Assembly: GCA_013368315.1 (NCBI GenBank)
Contig: JAACJM010000027.1
Span: forward strand, 372,001 to 436,000
DNA: 64,000 nucleotides
From: Tetrapyrgos nigripes
Lineage: Eukaryota > Basidiomycota > Agaricomycetes > Agaricales > Campanellaceae
Direction: 5' to 3'
This document shows positions 44,976 to 56,881 of the stretch, one piece after another. The notes below the pieces were generated by a model. The model saw only the letters and a program-made list of their open reading frames with translations. It was not told the DNA's origin and did no database searches. The translations under genes and the position numbers were made by a program. How positions within the stretch are numbered: the first letter of the stretch is position 1; the number at the start of each line of letters is the position of its first letter.

Positions 44976-45203
44976 AAGCACTTGAGATGCATGAGAAAAT
45001 TTTTGAGTCTTCAGCATTGCAATTTCACAATGAGATTGACTCATGAGGGTGGAGAAAACTTCTCTTGGTGTCCTGTAGAGAGATTGTCTGTGTAAACATA
45101 TCAGGAAAAAAAAATTGTGGCTGTGCTTATCCCACTTTTGTGAAGATTTTTACACTTTGTGGACATCAGATACAAGACTTTGAAAGTGTCTCTGAGGTAA
45201 GAT
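44976..45203 (+). repeat. Internal duplication, right copy
   Basis: Partner of 27414-27645. A further tandem pair of about 125 bp lies just left of it (44704-44828 and 44828-44965), each starting AAAATTACAATGAGTA. Confidence 0.75.
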
Positions 45204-46329
45204 ATACATTGGTATAGGACATACAGTCTCATACAGTGTTCTACAATCCTATCCGCAAGGTGTCCGCAAGGGGTGTCTGCAAATTTACCTATACTGTTTT
45301 GCCAAATGGGAAGGTTGAGATTCAAGGTTGGGAGGAATTGAGAAATCAGATCAAGGAGGACCTGGGGTGAGCAAAGAAGAACCACTTATCTGTTGCACAA
45401 ATCAATCAATTTCAAATCATACAAATCTTCGCCATTCTCTGTTTGAAGGGATTTTCATGTATTGCAAGGCAATGGCATGAAGGTGAAGGTGTCCACTTTG
45501 CTCACCATGTTCGGGAGTTGGCAAGGCACTATCAGGTGTTTGAACAACTTCCAAAAGAATGGAGAGGTAGATTCTGCACCTCTACAAGCCTTCTTTCCAA
45601 TGAGGAAACCAGGTTGGCAAGGTCACTCCCAAAAGATTCCAGGATGCATTGAACAGCACAGTCCTTCCAAATCTTGACATCTGGAGGTCAAAACCTCTTT
45701 CTACTCAGACTGCCTGCTGTTCATTGATTAAGCTGGGCTGGTGGCTGACACAATACCAGAAAGGAGTGTATATGGATGGCCATGAGAGAGAAGATGTTGT
45801 AAAGTACCAGAATGAGGTCTTTCTTCCCAAAATGGTAGAATATGAAAGACAAATGGCTCATTACAATGAGAATCTGAAGAGGCTTCCACCAGTCTTGCTT
45901 CCTGGTGAGAAGGAGATTATACCACAATTTCACAATCAGTCATGTTTCCATATGAATGAGTTTCAGTGCCAATCATGGCTCTGATCCTAAGCTCACAATT
46001 TACTCTGTAGGCTCAAGAAGGGTCACACTCTTTTGAAGAGCAAAGGGAAAGGCCACTTCTTTCATGTGTCTGATTTTATCAACCCAGAAGATGGCTGACT
46101 CATCCTCCATGATGCAAACAGAAAAATTATTTGAGATGGACACCAAGTAATCTATCCTGGCTCCAATGGCGATGACTGGTAGGATACCACTCAGTTTCTT
46201 GAACACATCAGGATCTTTGAGGCAGCACATCCCATTTGTGTTGCTTTGTTCATTTTTGATCAATCTTCTGCTCATGCTTCTCTTGGTCCACAACAGGAAA
46301 ATGGTCAACAGGTAATTGTGCAGTAACAT

Positions 46330-47938
46330 ACATTAATGACCTGGGATTCCCATAAAACTCCCTAAGTAGCACAGATGGATCATTATCAGAATTCCACGGT
46401 CCCCTTTCTGAATAAGTAAAGTTACAGCAAATTATTGAGAGTCAGACTGGAATAGCTCACCATTATTGCAGCATTATTGTACCTTTTCAATAATGCTGGC
46501 CTCCATTCCGATGCCTGACAATTTTGCAGAGAAAAAGATTATCAAGTGGATATATATTGCATCTGGAGAACAATGTACACAAAATACAGGGAGGATATAG
46601 TACAATACACAAGGATGGAGTAAAATACATGGGGATGGAGTACATATCAAGCTGAGTAGGAGATGAATGATGCTATGAGTGTACAGTTATCAGTAATCAC
46701 TTGTCTGGAAGTAGCAAGGGTATGCACCTGGATGAATCCACAATGGTAGACAGCTGAACAATAAAGATATGTACAGTAAGACATAACAGTATATGATATA
46801 CACAGATCAGACAACGCACCTCAGACATGAATGTAAGACCAGATTCTGGGAACACTATATAGTGAGGCAGTTGAAAGACTACACACCAGCTGATGGAAGA
46901 GTAGGAGTCAATGAGGAATTGAAGGACGTTGATGTGGGGGGGAAGGAAAGAAACGGAACCTAACCACGCGCAGTTGTGGCTGTTTATCAACAAACATTTG
47001 AAACTCCACGTGAACTCCAAGTCTCGTGACTGCATCAACCGACACTAACCAGTTCAGCACTATGTACCCAGGTCTCCAGTCATGGAAATCATTAAGTCCC
47101 GCTGACCATACTTGCAAACGTACTTTGTCGGTCCTTGCATCTGTGAGCAGCCCAGCAGCTTCTGGAATATCTTACACTCAGACAGTTTGACCTCAAGTCC
47201 ACTTATCATTTATTTATGTTTCTCTCTCATTGGAATTCTTGATAAACTATCACTAATTCTCCACTAATTCTGCTGCTGTTAGTAGTCTTCCTGAGACATC
47301 ACTTAAAGTGCCATTGATGTCCATTGCTCCTTCATTGCCTTTTCATAAAAACAAAACCAAAATATCAATGGTAAGATAGATTTGTCAACCATTCTTTACT
47401 CTATCTTCCAGGTAATATATTCAGACTTCTTTGAGAATTCTTGTGGTCATTCACCATGCCTTGAGCAATATTGTAAGTCTCCAGAATGCTTCCTAATTAT
47501 CCCAAATTCTTAGGATTGTATCAATTCTCAGAATTATTACTTCTTATAACATGACGCTCCTACATGTGGCTGTGCTCAATAGGTGTACCGGTTTCTGGTG
47601 CCATTTGATCACTGTAGCCGGTCACTGGCTTTTACCGCAAAAACCCGTGGTCTACAATGCACTTGTTCTGCAACGTCATCATCCTTCACCCCTATTTGCC
47701 ATTTCTCAAGCTAACAACGTTTCGAGGTCTTTTACGAACTTATCCTTATAATATGATTCAATTTAGATATACAATTTTATCAAGATTTTCTTTCTAATTT
47801 CCATAATAAGTAGAAGCCAGTACTGTCGTACCAAACAGTCGACAGCGCCCATTTAGTGCTTCTTGCCACTCCCTTTCCTTTTAAGCCTTGTCATTGCCAC
47901 ACGCAGTGGTGGCCCACATCTCCTTCATCAATATATTA
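46330..47938. other. Insert or long intron inside the DDE gene
   Basis: No coding signal fits the flanking gene. Short 20-bp tandem words (ACACAAGGATGGAGTAAAAT-type) lie near 46597-46640. The left boundary (CAACAG/GTAATT at about 46308-46314) looks like a 5' splice site. Confidence 0.4.
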
Positions 47939-48165
47939 AGGTACGCGAAGTACACTTTGGGACCCAGTCACGTGAACCTGCACCTCCAATAACTCACTCC
48001 AGAGAGCAAAATCAGGAAATTTGCCTCTGGGAGCCTCTTTGGAATAAAGAACCCATGAGGGCCCCAGTGGCTTATTTCTCAAAATTTCATTGTGCAAAGT
48101 GATATTGTGAAAATACAGAGGCTATGAAGCACATGACTGGGTCCCAAAGTGAACTTCACATACCT
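47939..48165. mobile_element. Tc1/mariner-type MITE, 227 bp
   Basis: TIRs of about 36 bp: AGGTACGCGAAGTACACTTT on the left and AGGTATGTGAAGTTCACTTT on the right (reverse complement). Both continue GGGACCCAGTCA, with 32 of 36 bases equal. A TA dinucleotide flanks each side (47937-47938 and 48166-48167). No coding capacity. It sits inside a DDE gene of the superfamily that duplicates TA. Confidence 0.88.
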
Positions 48166-48865
48166 TAGCACACAATTATCTGGGGGTGATTTTCCTGATG
48201 CAGATGCACTTCGAGCTTTTGATATGAACAAATCTGACAGGGGCAAACAACAAAAGCAAAAGGATACTGTTATTCCACAGACAAACCCAGACATTTCCAA
48301 ATGAGGCAAACCTCAAAAAATGACCACTGCCGATGGCAAACAGATGAAATCTGTTCTCCAAGAGCATGGCTTTGATACTTGTAGCATGAAGGCTAAATGT
48401 CAACCCATGTGTCCACTTGAAAACAAAGACTGTTGCATGGCCCAACTTCTCCTTAACCAACCATCTATGCTCAAAACACTCATCAAAGACTTGGGTCATG
48501 AGTGTATTTTCCTTTCCAAATTTTACTGCAAACTCAATCCAATTGAAATGGTGTGTTTTACTATACTCTTGTGTTCTGTAAGCTGACTGCATTTTTTTTA
48601 GTACTGGGGTTGGTGTAAATATCAATACAGGGAGGAGACTAAGAAAAGCTTTCAACAAGCCAAAGATGCAGCCTTGAAATGGCTGGATGCATGTCCAACA
48701 GATGTAATTCACTGTTTCATCAATCGCTCATGGCAGTTCATGAGTGCATATAGGCATGGCCTTACTTGGAAGGCAGCTAAATGGGCTGTCAAGAAGCAGA
48801 AGCATCATAGGGCTGTTTCTGAGTGTGCAATGACCAGTATTGAGGCCATTTTGAATCATTTGTAG

Positions 48866-50659
48866 AGTTACCTGACAATAGATGTTGAGTTTTCTGTTGG
48901 ATGTGCCTCAAGTTGTCACTGAAATCCCTTGAAAAATTGGCAGTACCTAACCACTCATGGGAACAACTTTGGAGATGTGTTTTTCAACATATTTTGCTAT
49001 TCTAACCATGAATCCAGTGAAATTTTAGCCCAAAAAATCCAAAATCTCCCTAGATCTGGCCAACAAAAAATAGTCAACATTGACTGTCCATGAGTTTATT
49101 GCTCACTTGTTTTCTACAGGTCTTGGGAACAGCATTATTGGGACTGTCATTGACACATCTGGAAGCCTGGTTGTGCCTTTTTACTGTCCTTCTTGAAGGC
49201 ACACCTATCGTTCCCATTGCCAGATACTTTTACGACTGGGCTGTTCATAAAACTCAGGGCCTTACAATGAAGCACAGGTTGGGCTGGATAGGAAGGAGTT
49301 CTGTGCTGGTTTGGTGTTCGTTGTGTTCTTGAGAGTCATTGAAGGTTGTGGACAAGTTTGACTACTTGGGGGTGAAAATTTTGGGTGGTGCTGCTCATGG
49401 AATGAGAGAAGAGTAGATTTTATTAGATGCTACAATGTATCTCCTTGGTTGAAAAATAACCTCACTCCTCAGATTGTGAAGTGAGCAATCCCACTGTGCC
49501 ATGGTGTATACATGTTATACTTAGTAGCGCTGAGCCGTGATCATGAGATCTGAGTCTGTCTTAGTGCAAATCTCTCCCTCATGGTCAGGATTAAGCTCAA
49601 ATGGCTGACCAGTCACACTTTGAGCCTGGGTTCATTCAGCTCCTGCACGAACTTCCACTCAAGAGTGTCCTGGTTACCATGCTGTGGCAGAAACTACTAG
49701 AACTACTCTATGAATTTTACCATGTATGCTGTCCAACCTTCATCAGCCTTGGATTAGTCAGATTTCTTTCACTCAGAAACTTGTGCTAGCTGTTCAAACT
49801 CATGGAGAAATGGAATGGAGAAGTAACATGAATTTCAGGCAGGATTGTGGAAAACAGCTTTGCCAGTTCAAAGGCACAAACTACTCCTAACACCATTCTT
49901 TGTCATTGACAAACTTTTATTCATCCATGGACAAGCTCTAAACTGCAAGATTCTGAGAGATAGCAGTTTTCCTTGTGGCAGTGATATAGTGCATGTGGTG
50001 CCAGCCTACTAGGTCAGTGCCATGTAATCTGATAAACCTTTGTTAGAGTGGCCTGTCATCTCTCAAAAAAGACTGGACAAATGTCCTTTTGGTATTAAAA
50101 GAGTTTGAGATTCACAAGACTCTCAATGGTCAACTCTTGACTCTGGCACGACCAGCCTTTGGCTTTTACATGGACTGGTGCAGGCTGAACATAAATCCCT
50201 AATCACAGCAGAAACCAACCTCATCTATGCTGCAATACATCTATGGTGGTTGCTGGAGGTGGGTTCCACTAACTTCAATATCTTTCACTGTGCTCAAGTT
50301 CATTTTGCAGGGCCAATCTCACTGATTTGCCCTTTTCAAAAGAAGTGCCAGGTATGAACCTGCCATCCACAGGACATAATGTGTCAAATCCCTTGGTGCA
50401 TGCGCTCTGCATTTCCCCTCTGGTCCTATTTGGGGGGTCTCTGTACATGGATTTGCAGGTGATGTCGAGATTGAAGCTACTGAAGGTGTGTGACAGCACT
50501 TGTTTGTTGGTTATTCACATGACACATTCAATCCCCAATAGGTCCACAAGGGACTGGGCAACTTGAGGGAGCAACTCCATGATGACGCCTACTTGTTCAA
50601 GATTGCCCTTGGCATGCACATAACACATGGAATTGCATGGGTATTGGATGTCTTTTTGG
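48866..50659. other. Stretch without a recognised gene
   Basis: Short frames on both strands show no recognised domain. 49358-49395 resembles, in reverse complement, the C-rich segment at 26236-26265 and may be the right end of the Tc1-like transposon. Confidence 0.4.
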
Positions 50660-50810
50660 CATCACAAAAAATGATGCTCAGTTATAATCCCATTCTCAAC
50701 ATTATGTTGGATTATAACTACTAAAAACCAGTTAGAAGGTTTTTATAACCTAGATAGAACCTGGTGGAGATGTTTCTACTAATTATAACAGAGCATCATT
50801 TTTTGTGATG
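50660..50810. mobile_element. MITE, 151 bp
   Basis: TIRs: CATCACAAAAAATGATGCTC then AGTTATAAT on the left; the right arm (reverse complement) differs at one of 29 bases. GG flanks both sides, so any target duplication is only 2 bp. The central part is itself AT-rich and weakly palindromic. Confidence 0.88.
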
Positions 50811-50949
50811 GGAACATGGTCTACAATGGCTGGAAATTTGTGACAATCCTTGTCATTGGAGGCGGGCTTTTTTTGATGGAGGTCAGTCTCCTTAACTCTT
50901 TTTCATATCCATCTTCTCATACAGCTGTTTCACAGCTTCCTCTGACTTT

Positions 50950-51455
50950 TTGAGCGAATACAAATCAAAGATATTAGAGAACCAAACTGGTGGGAGTGAG
51001 CATAAATTAGCTTTGCAGTTATCATCAAGTAGGGCCTCCTCTGCTGCTGCTCCAGAGTCATTGGGTGCAGACACGGACATGGATTCCATCAACCCAGATG
51101 ACTGTGGCTTATCCTCCAAACATCAAGCACTGGAAAGCGAGGTAGAAGATGGCAGAGTTGGTCCTGATCACAAGAAACACCATGTTGTTGACTCCATTTA
51201 TCAGAGTCCAGTCCACATCCTGGATGATCTGTGGCACAGTACTGCCAATGCTTCTGCTCGTAAAGGATCCCCTTCCCTCTTAATTGTTACCAACCAGGAC
51301 ATTGACATTCAGCAGCTGGCCTCTACTAGCCTGAAGAACTCCTCTATAGATAGTCAAGCATCCTCTCCTGTCTTCCCCATTACCAATGATGAGGATGACG
51401 AGGATACTATGGACGCCCACATGACCTTGGTTCATTTTACTTCCAAACTTCAACC
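50950..51455 (+). CDS. Hypothetical acidic/Ser-rich coding segment upstream of the DUF6698-like gene
   Basis: An open frame from 50950 runs past 51456 to 51912. Its first 170 codons are Ser/Ala/Asp-rich with a DDEDDEDTMDAH acidic end; beyond that it overlaps the DUF6698 frame out of phase and is probably not real. It may be a 5' exon or an independent low-complexity protein. No domain recognised. Confidence 0.25.
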
Positions 51456-53545
51456 ATGCCTCCCAAACCTACCACACCTTCAAGGTCTTTGCCACTGTGG
51501 GCCAGGAGTATTAACTGCTCCACTGCCCAGGGTTCTCACACCCATGGCGACAAAGATTCAAGCCACTCCCATCATGATCAGACCAGGGGCAGCAGTTGAA
51601 ATGAAAACCAACCCTCCATTGGTAACAAACATCATCAAACTATGTCAACAGAAACTGATCAAGATGATTCTGCTGACAGAAAGACCAAAAGGACAGAAAA
51701 ATATGCACAGAAGCTCCTTGAAACCATCAGCACCAGGGCAAGCTATAAACGAAAAAGAAGGTAACTGGCACTCTCCTGTCAACTTTACTACCTTCTCAGC
51801 TCTCATAGGAACTTTGACAAGGACAAGGTTTGCCACGCAAGCCAGTATCTTACCTGATGCATCTCTCCCTTCCTCGACATTGCTGATTTCCTTTGGACAG
51901 TGTGTGCTATGAAGCAAGGCTGTGAAGAAGACCCTTCCCTCATTGACCTGTGAGTCTGCTTTTGCCCTGAACAGCCTATCCCCAGCTCAACTCTTGGAAG
52001 GTCTGAGGAGGCATGAGAGTATACCCAGCAGGTTTATCGTGACTTCACTAAGTGAATGCCTGATGTGGATGGGTACATTGCTTAGCTCCTATGTGAAGAT
52101 GAGGACAAAGACCTTCAGGAGCTCATCAAATTTGTGAGTTTCTCTGCACTTTTGTGTGCTTCAATTTGACAATCTTTTGCAGATTGAGGATAGCACTTCT
52201 GTGGCGCGCACTGCAGACACCAACCTTCTCAAGTCCAAAATCCTTGAGTATATCCTGGTTGATCCTGCCCATGATGTTTTGAAACCACCAATCAATGCCT
52301 CAAAAAAGGGAAAGACCAAGCACAGCTTCAAACATCCCTACATTGCTGAATTGTTGTGCCCCATCAGCTTCTGTCAATCCTTCTTAGATGATAAGCAAAA
52401 GTAAGGCATTGTCTACCACCTTTTCTCCCATTCTAATCACCTTATAGACTCATGGAAAAGTTTCAAGAGGGAAGGTCAAAGGTTGATGATGAGACTTCAC
52501 CTTTCTTTTTGTATGATCCTGAACAGTACACCGCAAAGGACCTTTACAAGGGTCTGTATCACTCCCCATCAATGATTAGGGTAGGTGCTTATGACTATTT
52601 AGTATCTTATACTGACCTGCATGCCAGACCTCCCACGCATTTCAGTTGGGGCAACAACATGCCCTTGAAGGAGTCACTGATGTGACTGCTGCACCTCATA
52701 ACTGTAACACTCGGAATGACAGTATTCTCTGAATCACACCCAGAATTCATTGCTTATGTTGCCTGCCAAGTAAGTCATCTTTCCCCATCTACTATCGCTC
52801 AAATGGCCTTTCCAACTTCCTCACAGGTGCATTTTGCACTGTCCAGCAAGGACAGATGGAGCCCCCAAGACAATCAGTTTTCCTACACGAAATTCCACTA
52901 ATCAATCATAGATGCTTTTGAGGATGATATTGAGGGAGATCCTTGGGTCAAGGAAACAATCTTCTGGTGGAATAAGTGAGTCTCTCTTGGGTGTTTGTTG
53001 TGAACTTTTTTTGATACCCCTGTTTACCAGGAATGTTTTTGGATGGGTTCATGAAGAAGGATCCTCCAACGAGGAGGACTCTGACTGTGAAGCCCTTAAC
53101 CAGAGAGAGGTTAAGGAGCAAGCCTATGCAGCTCGTCGTTGGGAATACATTGTGCAGAAGGCTGCTGAGGCTGCTGAGGCTTGCGCAAAGGCAGCAAACC
53201 AGCTTCTTGGCAATGCAAAGTCTGCCTTTAATGCCTATGACTCCCAAGAATCTGAGGATGCTGCTCAAGTTCTTTTTGACGGAGGAGGCCAATGATGTTC
53301 TGCAGGAGGCAAAGGACACAGCAACTGTTGTGTTGGAGCATTGTGCCCCAGCTTCTCAGGCTCCAGCCAATGATGATCCAACCAATGACGATCCATTCTG
53401 GGCATATGCTCAAGCAATGAATAAAGCACTTGGGGTCACAGGCCATGTGGCAAAAGATATTGGCAACATGGTCAAGAAATTATTATCCCAAGGCAGAGCT
53501 CACGGGGAGGGTGCTGACACCTCATTCAAGATGTTTTGCTGACAG
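51456..53545 (+). pseudogene. DUF6698-like protein, degenerate
   Basis: An ATG at 51456 starts MPPKPTTPSRSLPLWARSIN, a basic N-terminus (KYAQKLLETISTRASYKRKR). Spread over short exons follow IYTQQVYRDFTK-like sequence, SVARTADTNLLKSKILEYIL, AELLCPISF, DLYKGLYHSPSMIRVGAYDY, PEFIAYVACQ, then HFALSSKDRWSPQDNQFSYT and an FWWNK/NVFGW junction. This order matches the DUF6698 family of Agaricomycetes (function unknown, often in transposon-rich regions). The C-terminus has an Ala-rich helix (KAAEAAEACAKAANQLL). Stops within the N-terminal half and a frame change near 53270 suggest a pseudogene, though intron prediction could remove some. Introns near 52135-52183 and 52402-52447 look genuine (GTGAGT...TTGCAG). 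Confidence 0.5.
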
Positions 53546-56500
53546 GAATTTGGAGGTTGGACTGCTGTTTGTCTGGTCTGCATGAGCCTTTCCTCTGCTT
53601 CTGTTATAACCGTGTGCATTGTTTCTGGGTCTATGTCTACTGCAATCTCTCACACTCGCCTCCACCTTTTTATGCCTTGTACTCTGCCGTCTTGTCCTCT
53701 TTTCAATCACACTACCCATGACTGCTTGTCACCTGCACAATCTTATCCTACGTCTGTTCACTAATGTGATACCTTTACTGCAATAGTCTGCCAGCACTCA
53801 TCAATGCATGGCCTACAATATATGATATATCTATTGTCATCTCCACTCCTCCCTCCACTCCTCCCTCTATCCCTCCCATAGATATATCTATCTTCTCTGC
53901 CTCTACTCCTCTGTCCACTCTTCCATCCACTATCTGTTATCTCTTCTGTCTCTGTTTCCACTCCTCCATCCACTCCTCTGCCCATCCCTCACATGTGTGC
54001 CAGCACTCTTTGGTGTATCGTCGCCTATAGATTATCTACTATCTCCTCCCTCTCCACTCCTCCCTCCATACATCTCATGTCTAGCACACGTGTCATTTTC
54101 AGTTTCCTCACCACTGATGTATAATCTGTCCACTGTAGCCTGTACATATCCTTACTATACATAGTTCATATTAAGATCTCAGTGCCAATTTTCAATGTCA
54201 TTTTGATTCCCTGTAAGAGCAGTCAAGAATTTGATTCTACATAATCGAGAACATATTGACAAGGCTTTCTATACACAGTATTAAGCTGAGTGTAATAAGG
54301 CACGTTGATATGGTTGTCCTCTGAATGGCCAAGAATAAGCTGAGTGTGGTAAGACATGTTGATATGGCTGTCCTCTAAAGCGCCAAAAATAAATTTGACA
54401 AGTGCAACAATCCACCTTTCTATCAGATGGGCAATATTAAAGTGAGGCTTTTGAAGATTATATTTCCACTGAGGCTTATACCTCTGTGATTTTTACAGAT
54501 TGTTTTCACATCCGATGTTATTGTGAACCTTTTAAACTTCACATTTTCATTAAGGCTCATAGGCAACAAAACTTTGCCTTTTCTTTTACTGCTCACATCT
54601 CTTTTTGGTTGCACAGTGTCCAAGATTATTTTGAACCTTTGAAGCTTCATGTTTTCATAGACAAGGAAATTTTTGATCTTTCTTTTACTTTCAAAATCTC
54701 TTTTTGCTCATGTAATATCAATGTCTAATTGGATGCAGATACTTACTGAAATTTGTCCATGAATGTTTGATCACCAATTAGATTCAAGTGTTGTAGCTGG
54801 AAATTTTCTTGGGCTAAATACAAAGATGATCATAATGTCAGCCATTCTATAAATCAAGATTCAAATCCATGTTTCTCTCTCATACTTTAATTGGGATGGG
54901 TTTCAGGCCCAGTACTTTACTTTCAATTGTAACACAATATAAGGATCTGTGTAGCAATACAATGCTGAAAATTATTGAGCTACAAGCCATGACAGTAATA
55001 ATCTTCATGAATCTTAGTCAATTTACTATCCAAAGTTTGTAAGAAAGTTTTACTGGGCAAAGTTATAATGGACATTGTTGGATGGAGTATTTTATTTCTG
55101 GTTAAATCAGCATATACTGAAATGGGTAGCAGTACAATATCAGCAATTATTTTGGTAATTTCTTTTGACCATTTGAAAATCAGTCTTGAAGAAGAAACAT
55201 AAGTATAACTTGAATTTTTTTTGCTCAACATTAGAGAGCTTGCGCAGAGCCACCAGAAGCCACGTGTGGCTTAGTACGCGTGCGCAGAGCGGATAGCTCA
55301 AAATCGTGTGCGCAAGCTGCAAAGTGTATATCAAGGTACCTACAGTGAGTACATGATAAACAAGCATAGGAAGTAATGAAGGGAGCATCCAGGAATAGTC
55401 TGAGCACAAAAAAACCAGGATATGATGTACAAAAACTAGCGCAACAGAGATTTGACATATATGAACTATGAGAGCTTGTGAGAGGAATGATGAGCTTTTC
55501 TCAACAAACAGATGAACTGGAAAGGATGCTGGGGTCAGACAGTATGTCTGATAAAAAGAGGAGAGCAGCAGGTGAGGATATGTGGAGAGAAAGCGCAGGG
55601 TGGTGAGGGGGCATGCATAACGGCATCATTTTTGGAGCCAGCTCAGATATGCAGGAGACTGGACCATTCTAGGCAGCCCTAAATCAAATTTAGACCCAAA
55701 AAGTATGTAGAAAGCAGCATACACACCTGTGTATCCTAATGAAAGCTGCCAAATGTTCCTGCCATACTCCTGACGTGTCCCAGAGTACCATGGTGCTTGG
55801 GGCTGCGTGACTACATTGATCAAGATATTACGTGGACACTATTTTGAATTTTGCTCATTGTACTTGTCTTATAAGTGCTTATAAGAAACCTGCCTTTTTT
55901 CTGGCGATTAATTATTGTGAGTTCTTGTCAAAGGTGTGTAGCCTTCCGTTGGGTTCTCATTCGTGTAGTGTTGTTGAAATATTCTTTTTAACACCTCAGG
56001 CTGTTGTGACCTCATTCTGCATCATGTCACCCAGTGTCTCTCATCTATCCGGTCGCCTGTCCGAGCGGATATTTTAGTATTTTTCCAAAATATGTTTCTC
56101 GCCTTCATTTAATTTGGCGGAGTCATCCCAACGAAGCCCAGGCTACCAAAAGGGGTGAAGCCATGTTCACATTTGAATCTAGCCGTACATGTGGACCAAT
56201 CAAGCCTTCGATCTTGATTGGGCCAAGCCGCCGTTCCGGATTCCCAGTCTGACCAAGGCCCAAGCCGTCCAGGCAAAATCCTTTCACAAGTACTGATGTA
56301 GGGAGACTCAGGATAAAAGCCAGACTTGCCTCCAAAATTTATTGCTGAAACTCTAAATAAAAATATTTACTAGTCTCTTATAAACAGACAGTACCAGCAA
56401 TCATTGAAATGAAATATTTACATATTTTTACTAACCTTGAACTACATATACATACTATGTATTTATCAGCCTGTCTAGAGGAGACTAATCTTGAACAGTC

Positions 56501-56881
56501 TAGTAAGTACTAGTACTCTATAGATTCAATTTACGACAAGTACACAGTAGGTATACTTACATGTGTCAGCCACAAGTAGTACGTCTTTAAGAAACCTCTG
56601 ACTGCAATTTAGCTTTCCAAGACGGAGGTCGGACTATGTGAAGGGCTTCACCCGTCACCGAATTTCGGCTAGATCATTTTGCAAATGCAGCTTCATCTGT
56701 TCTGGGCAGGGCGGCTTCGTTGGGACAGCTTGGTCCGATCAAATAAAGGCCGGAAACATGACCTGCTTTATTTTTGGCGTGATTTTACTAGCACATGGGA
56801 ATTACTAAATTTGGTGATTATACAAGCTATCGGCCGGCCAACCCTTAAAAAAAACTTAAAAAAGAAAAATTGGCCATGTCT
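53546..56881. other. Non-coding, low-complexity and repeat stretch
   Basis: 53830-54070 is pyrimidine-rich with many CACTCCTCC words. 54281-54392 holds a tandem pair of about 56 bp (AAGCTGAGTGTAATAAGGCA). 54510-54715 contains two diverged copies of an AT-rich unit. 56124-56140 (CATCCCAACGAAGCC) and 56709-56725 (its near reverse complement) form a weak inverted pair. No gene recognised. Confidence 0.5.
54281..54392. repeat. Tandem duplication, two units of about 56 bp
   Basis: Each unit starts AAGCTGAGTGT and contains TTGATATGG(T/C)TGTCCTCT. A few substitutions separate them. Confidence 0.7.

Larger units (their letters stand above)
45300..48865 (+). pseudogene. Catalytic part of a Tc1/IS630-like DDE transposase gene, interrupted
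   Basis: Exons encode GWEELRNQIKEDLG, ARQWHEGEGVHFAHHVRELA, YMDGHEREDVVKYQNEVFLP and GEKEIIPQFHNQSCFHMNEF. The DDE core follows: FFHVSDFINPEDG, YPGSNGDDW, ALFIFDQSSAHASLG. After a break (about 46310-48175) it resumes with DALRAFDMNKSDRGKQQKQK, GHECIFLSKFYCKLNPIEM and, after an intron ending TTTTTTTAG, YWGWCKYQYREE. The FDQSSAH and NPIEMYW motifs match Tc1/IS630 DDE_3-type enzymes. In-frame stops occur near 45652, 45982, 46098 and 46135. The interruption is a large intron or insertion that includes a TA-flanked MITE. Confidence 0.75.

Noticed and set aside
53830..54070. CACTCCTCC-rich stretch as a minisatellite
   Set aside because: The units are irregular in length and order. It is better described as low-complexity pyrimidine-rich DNA.
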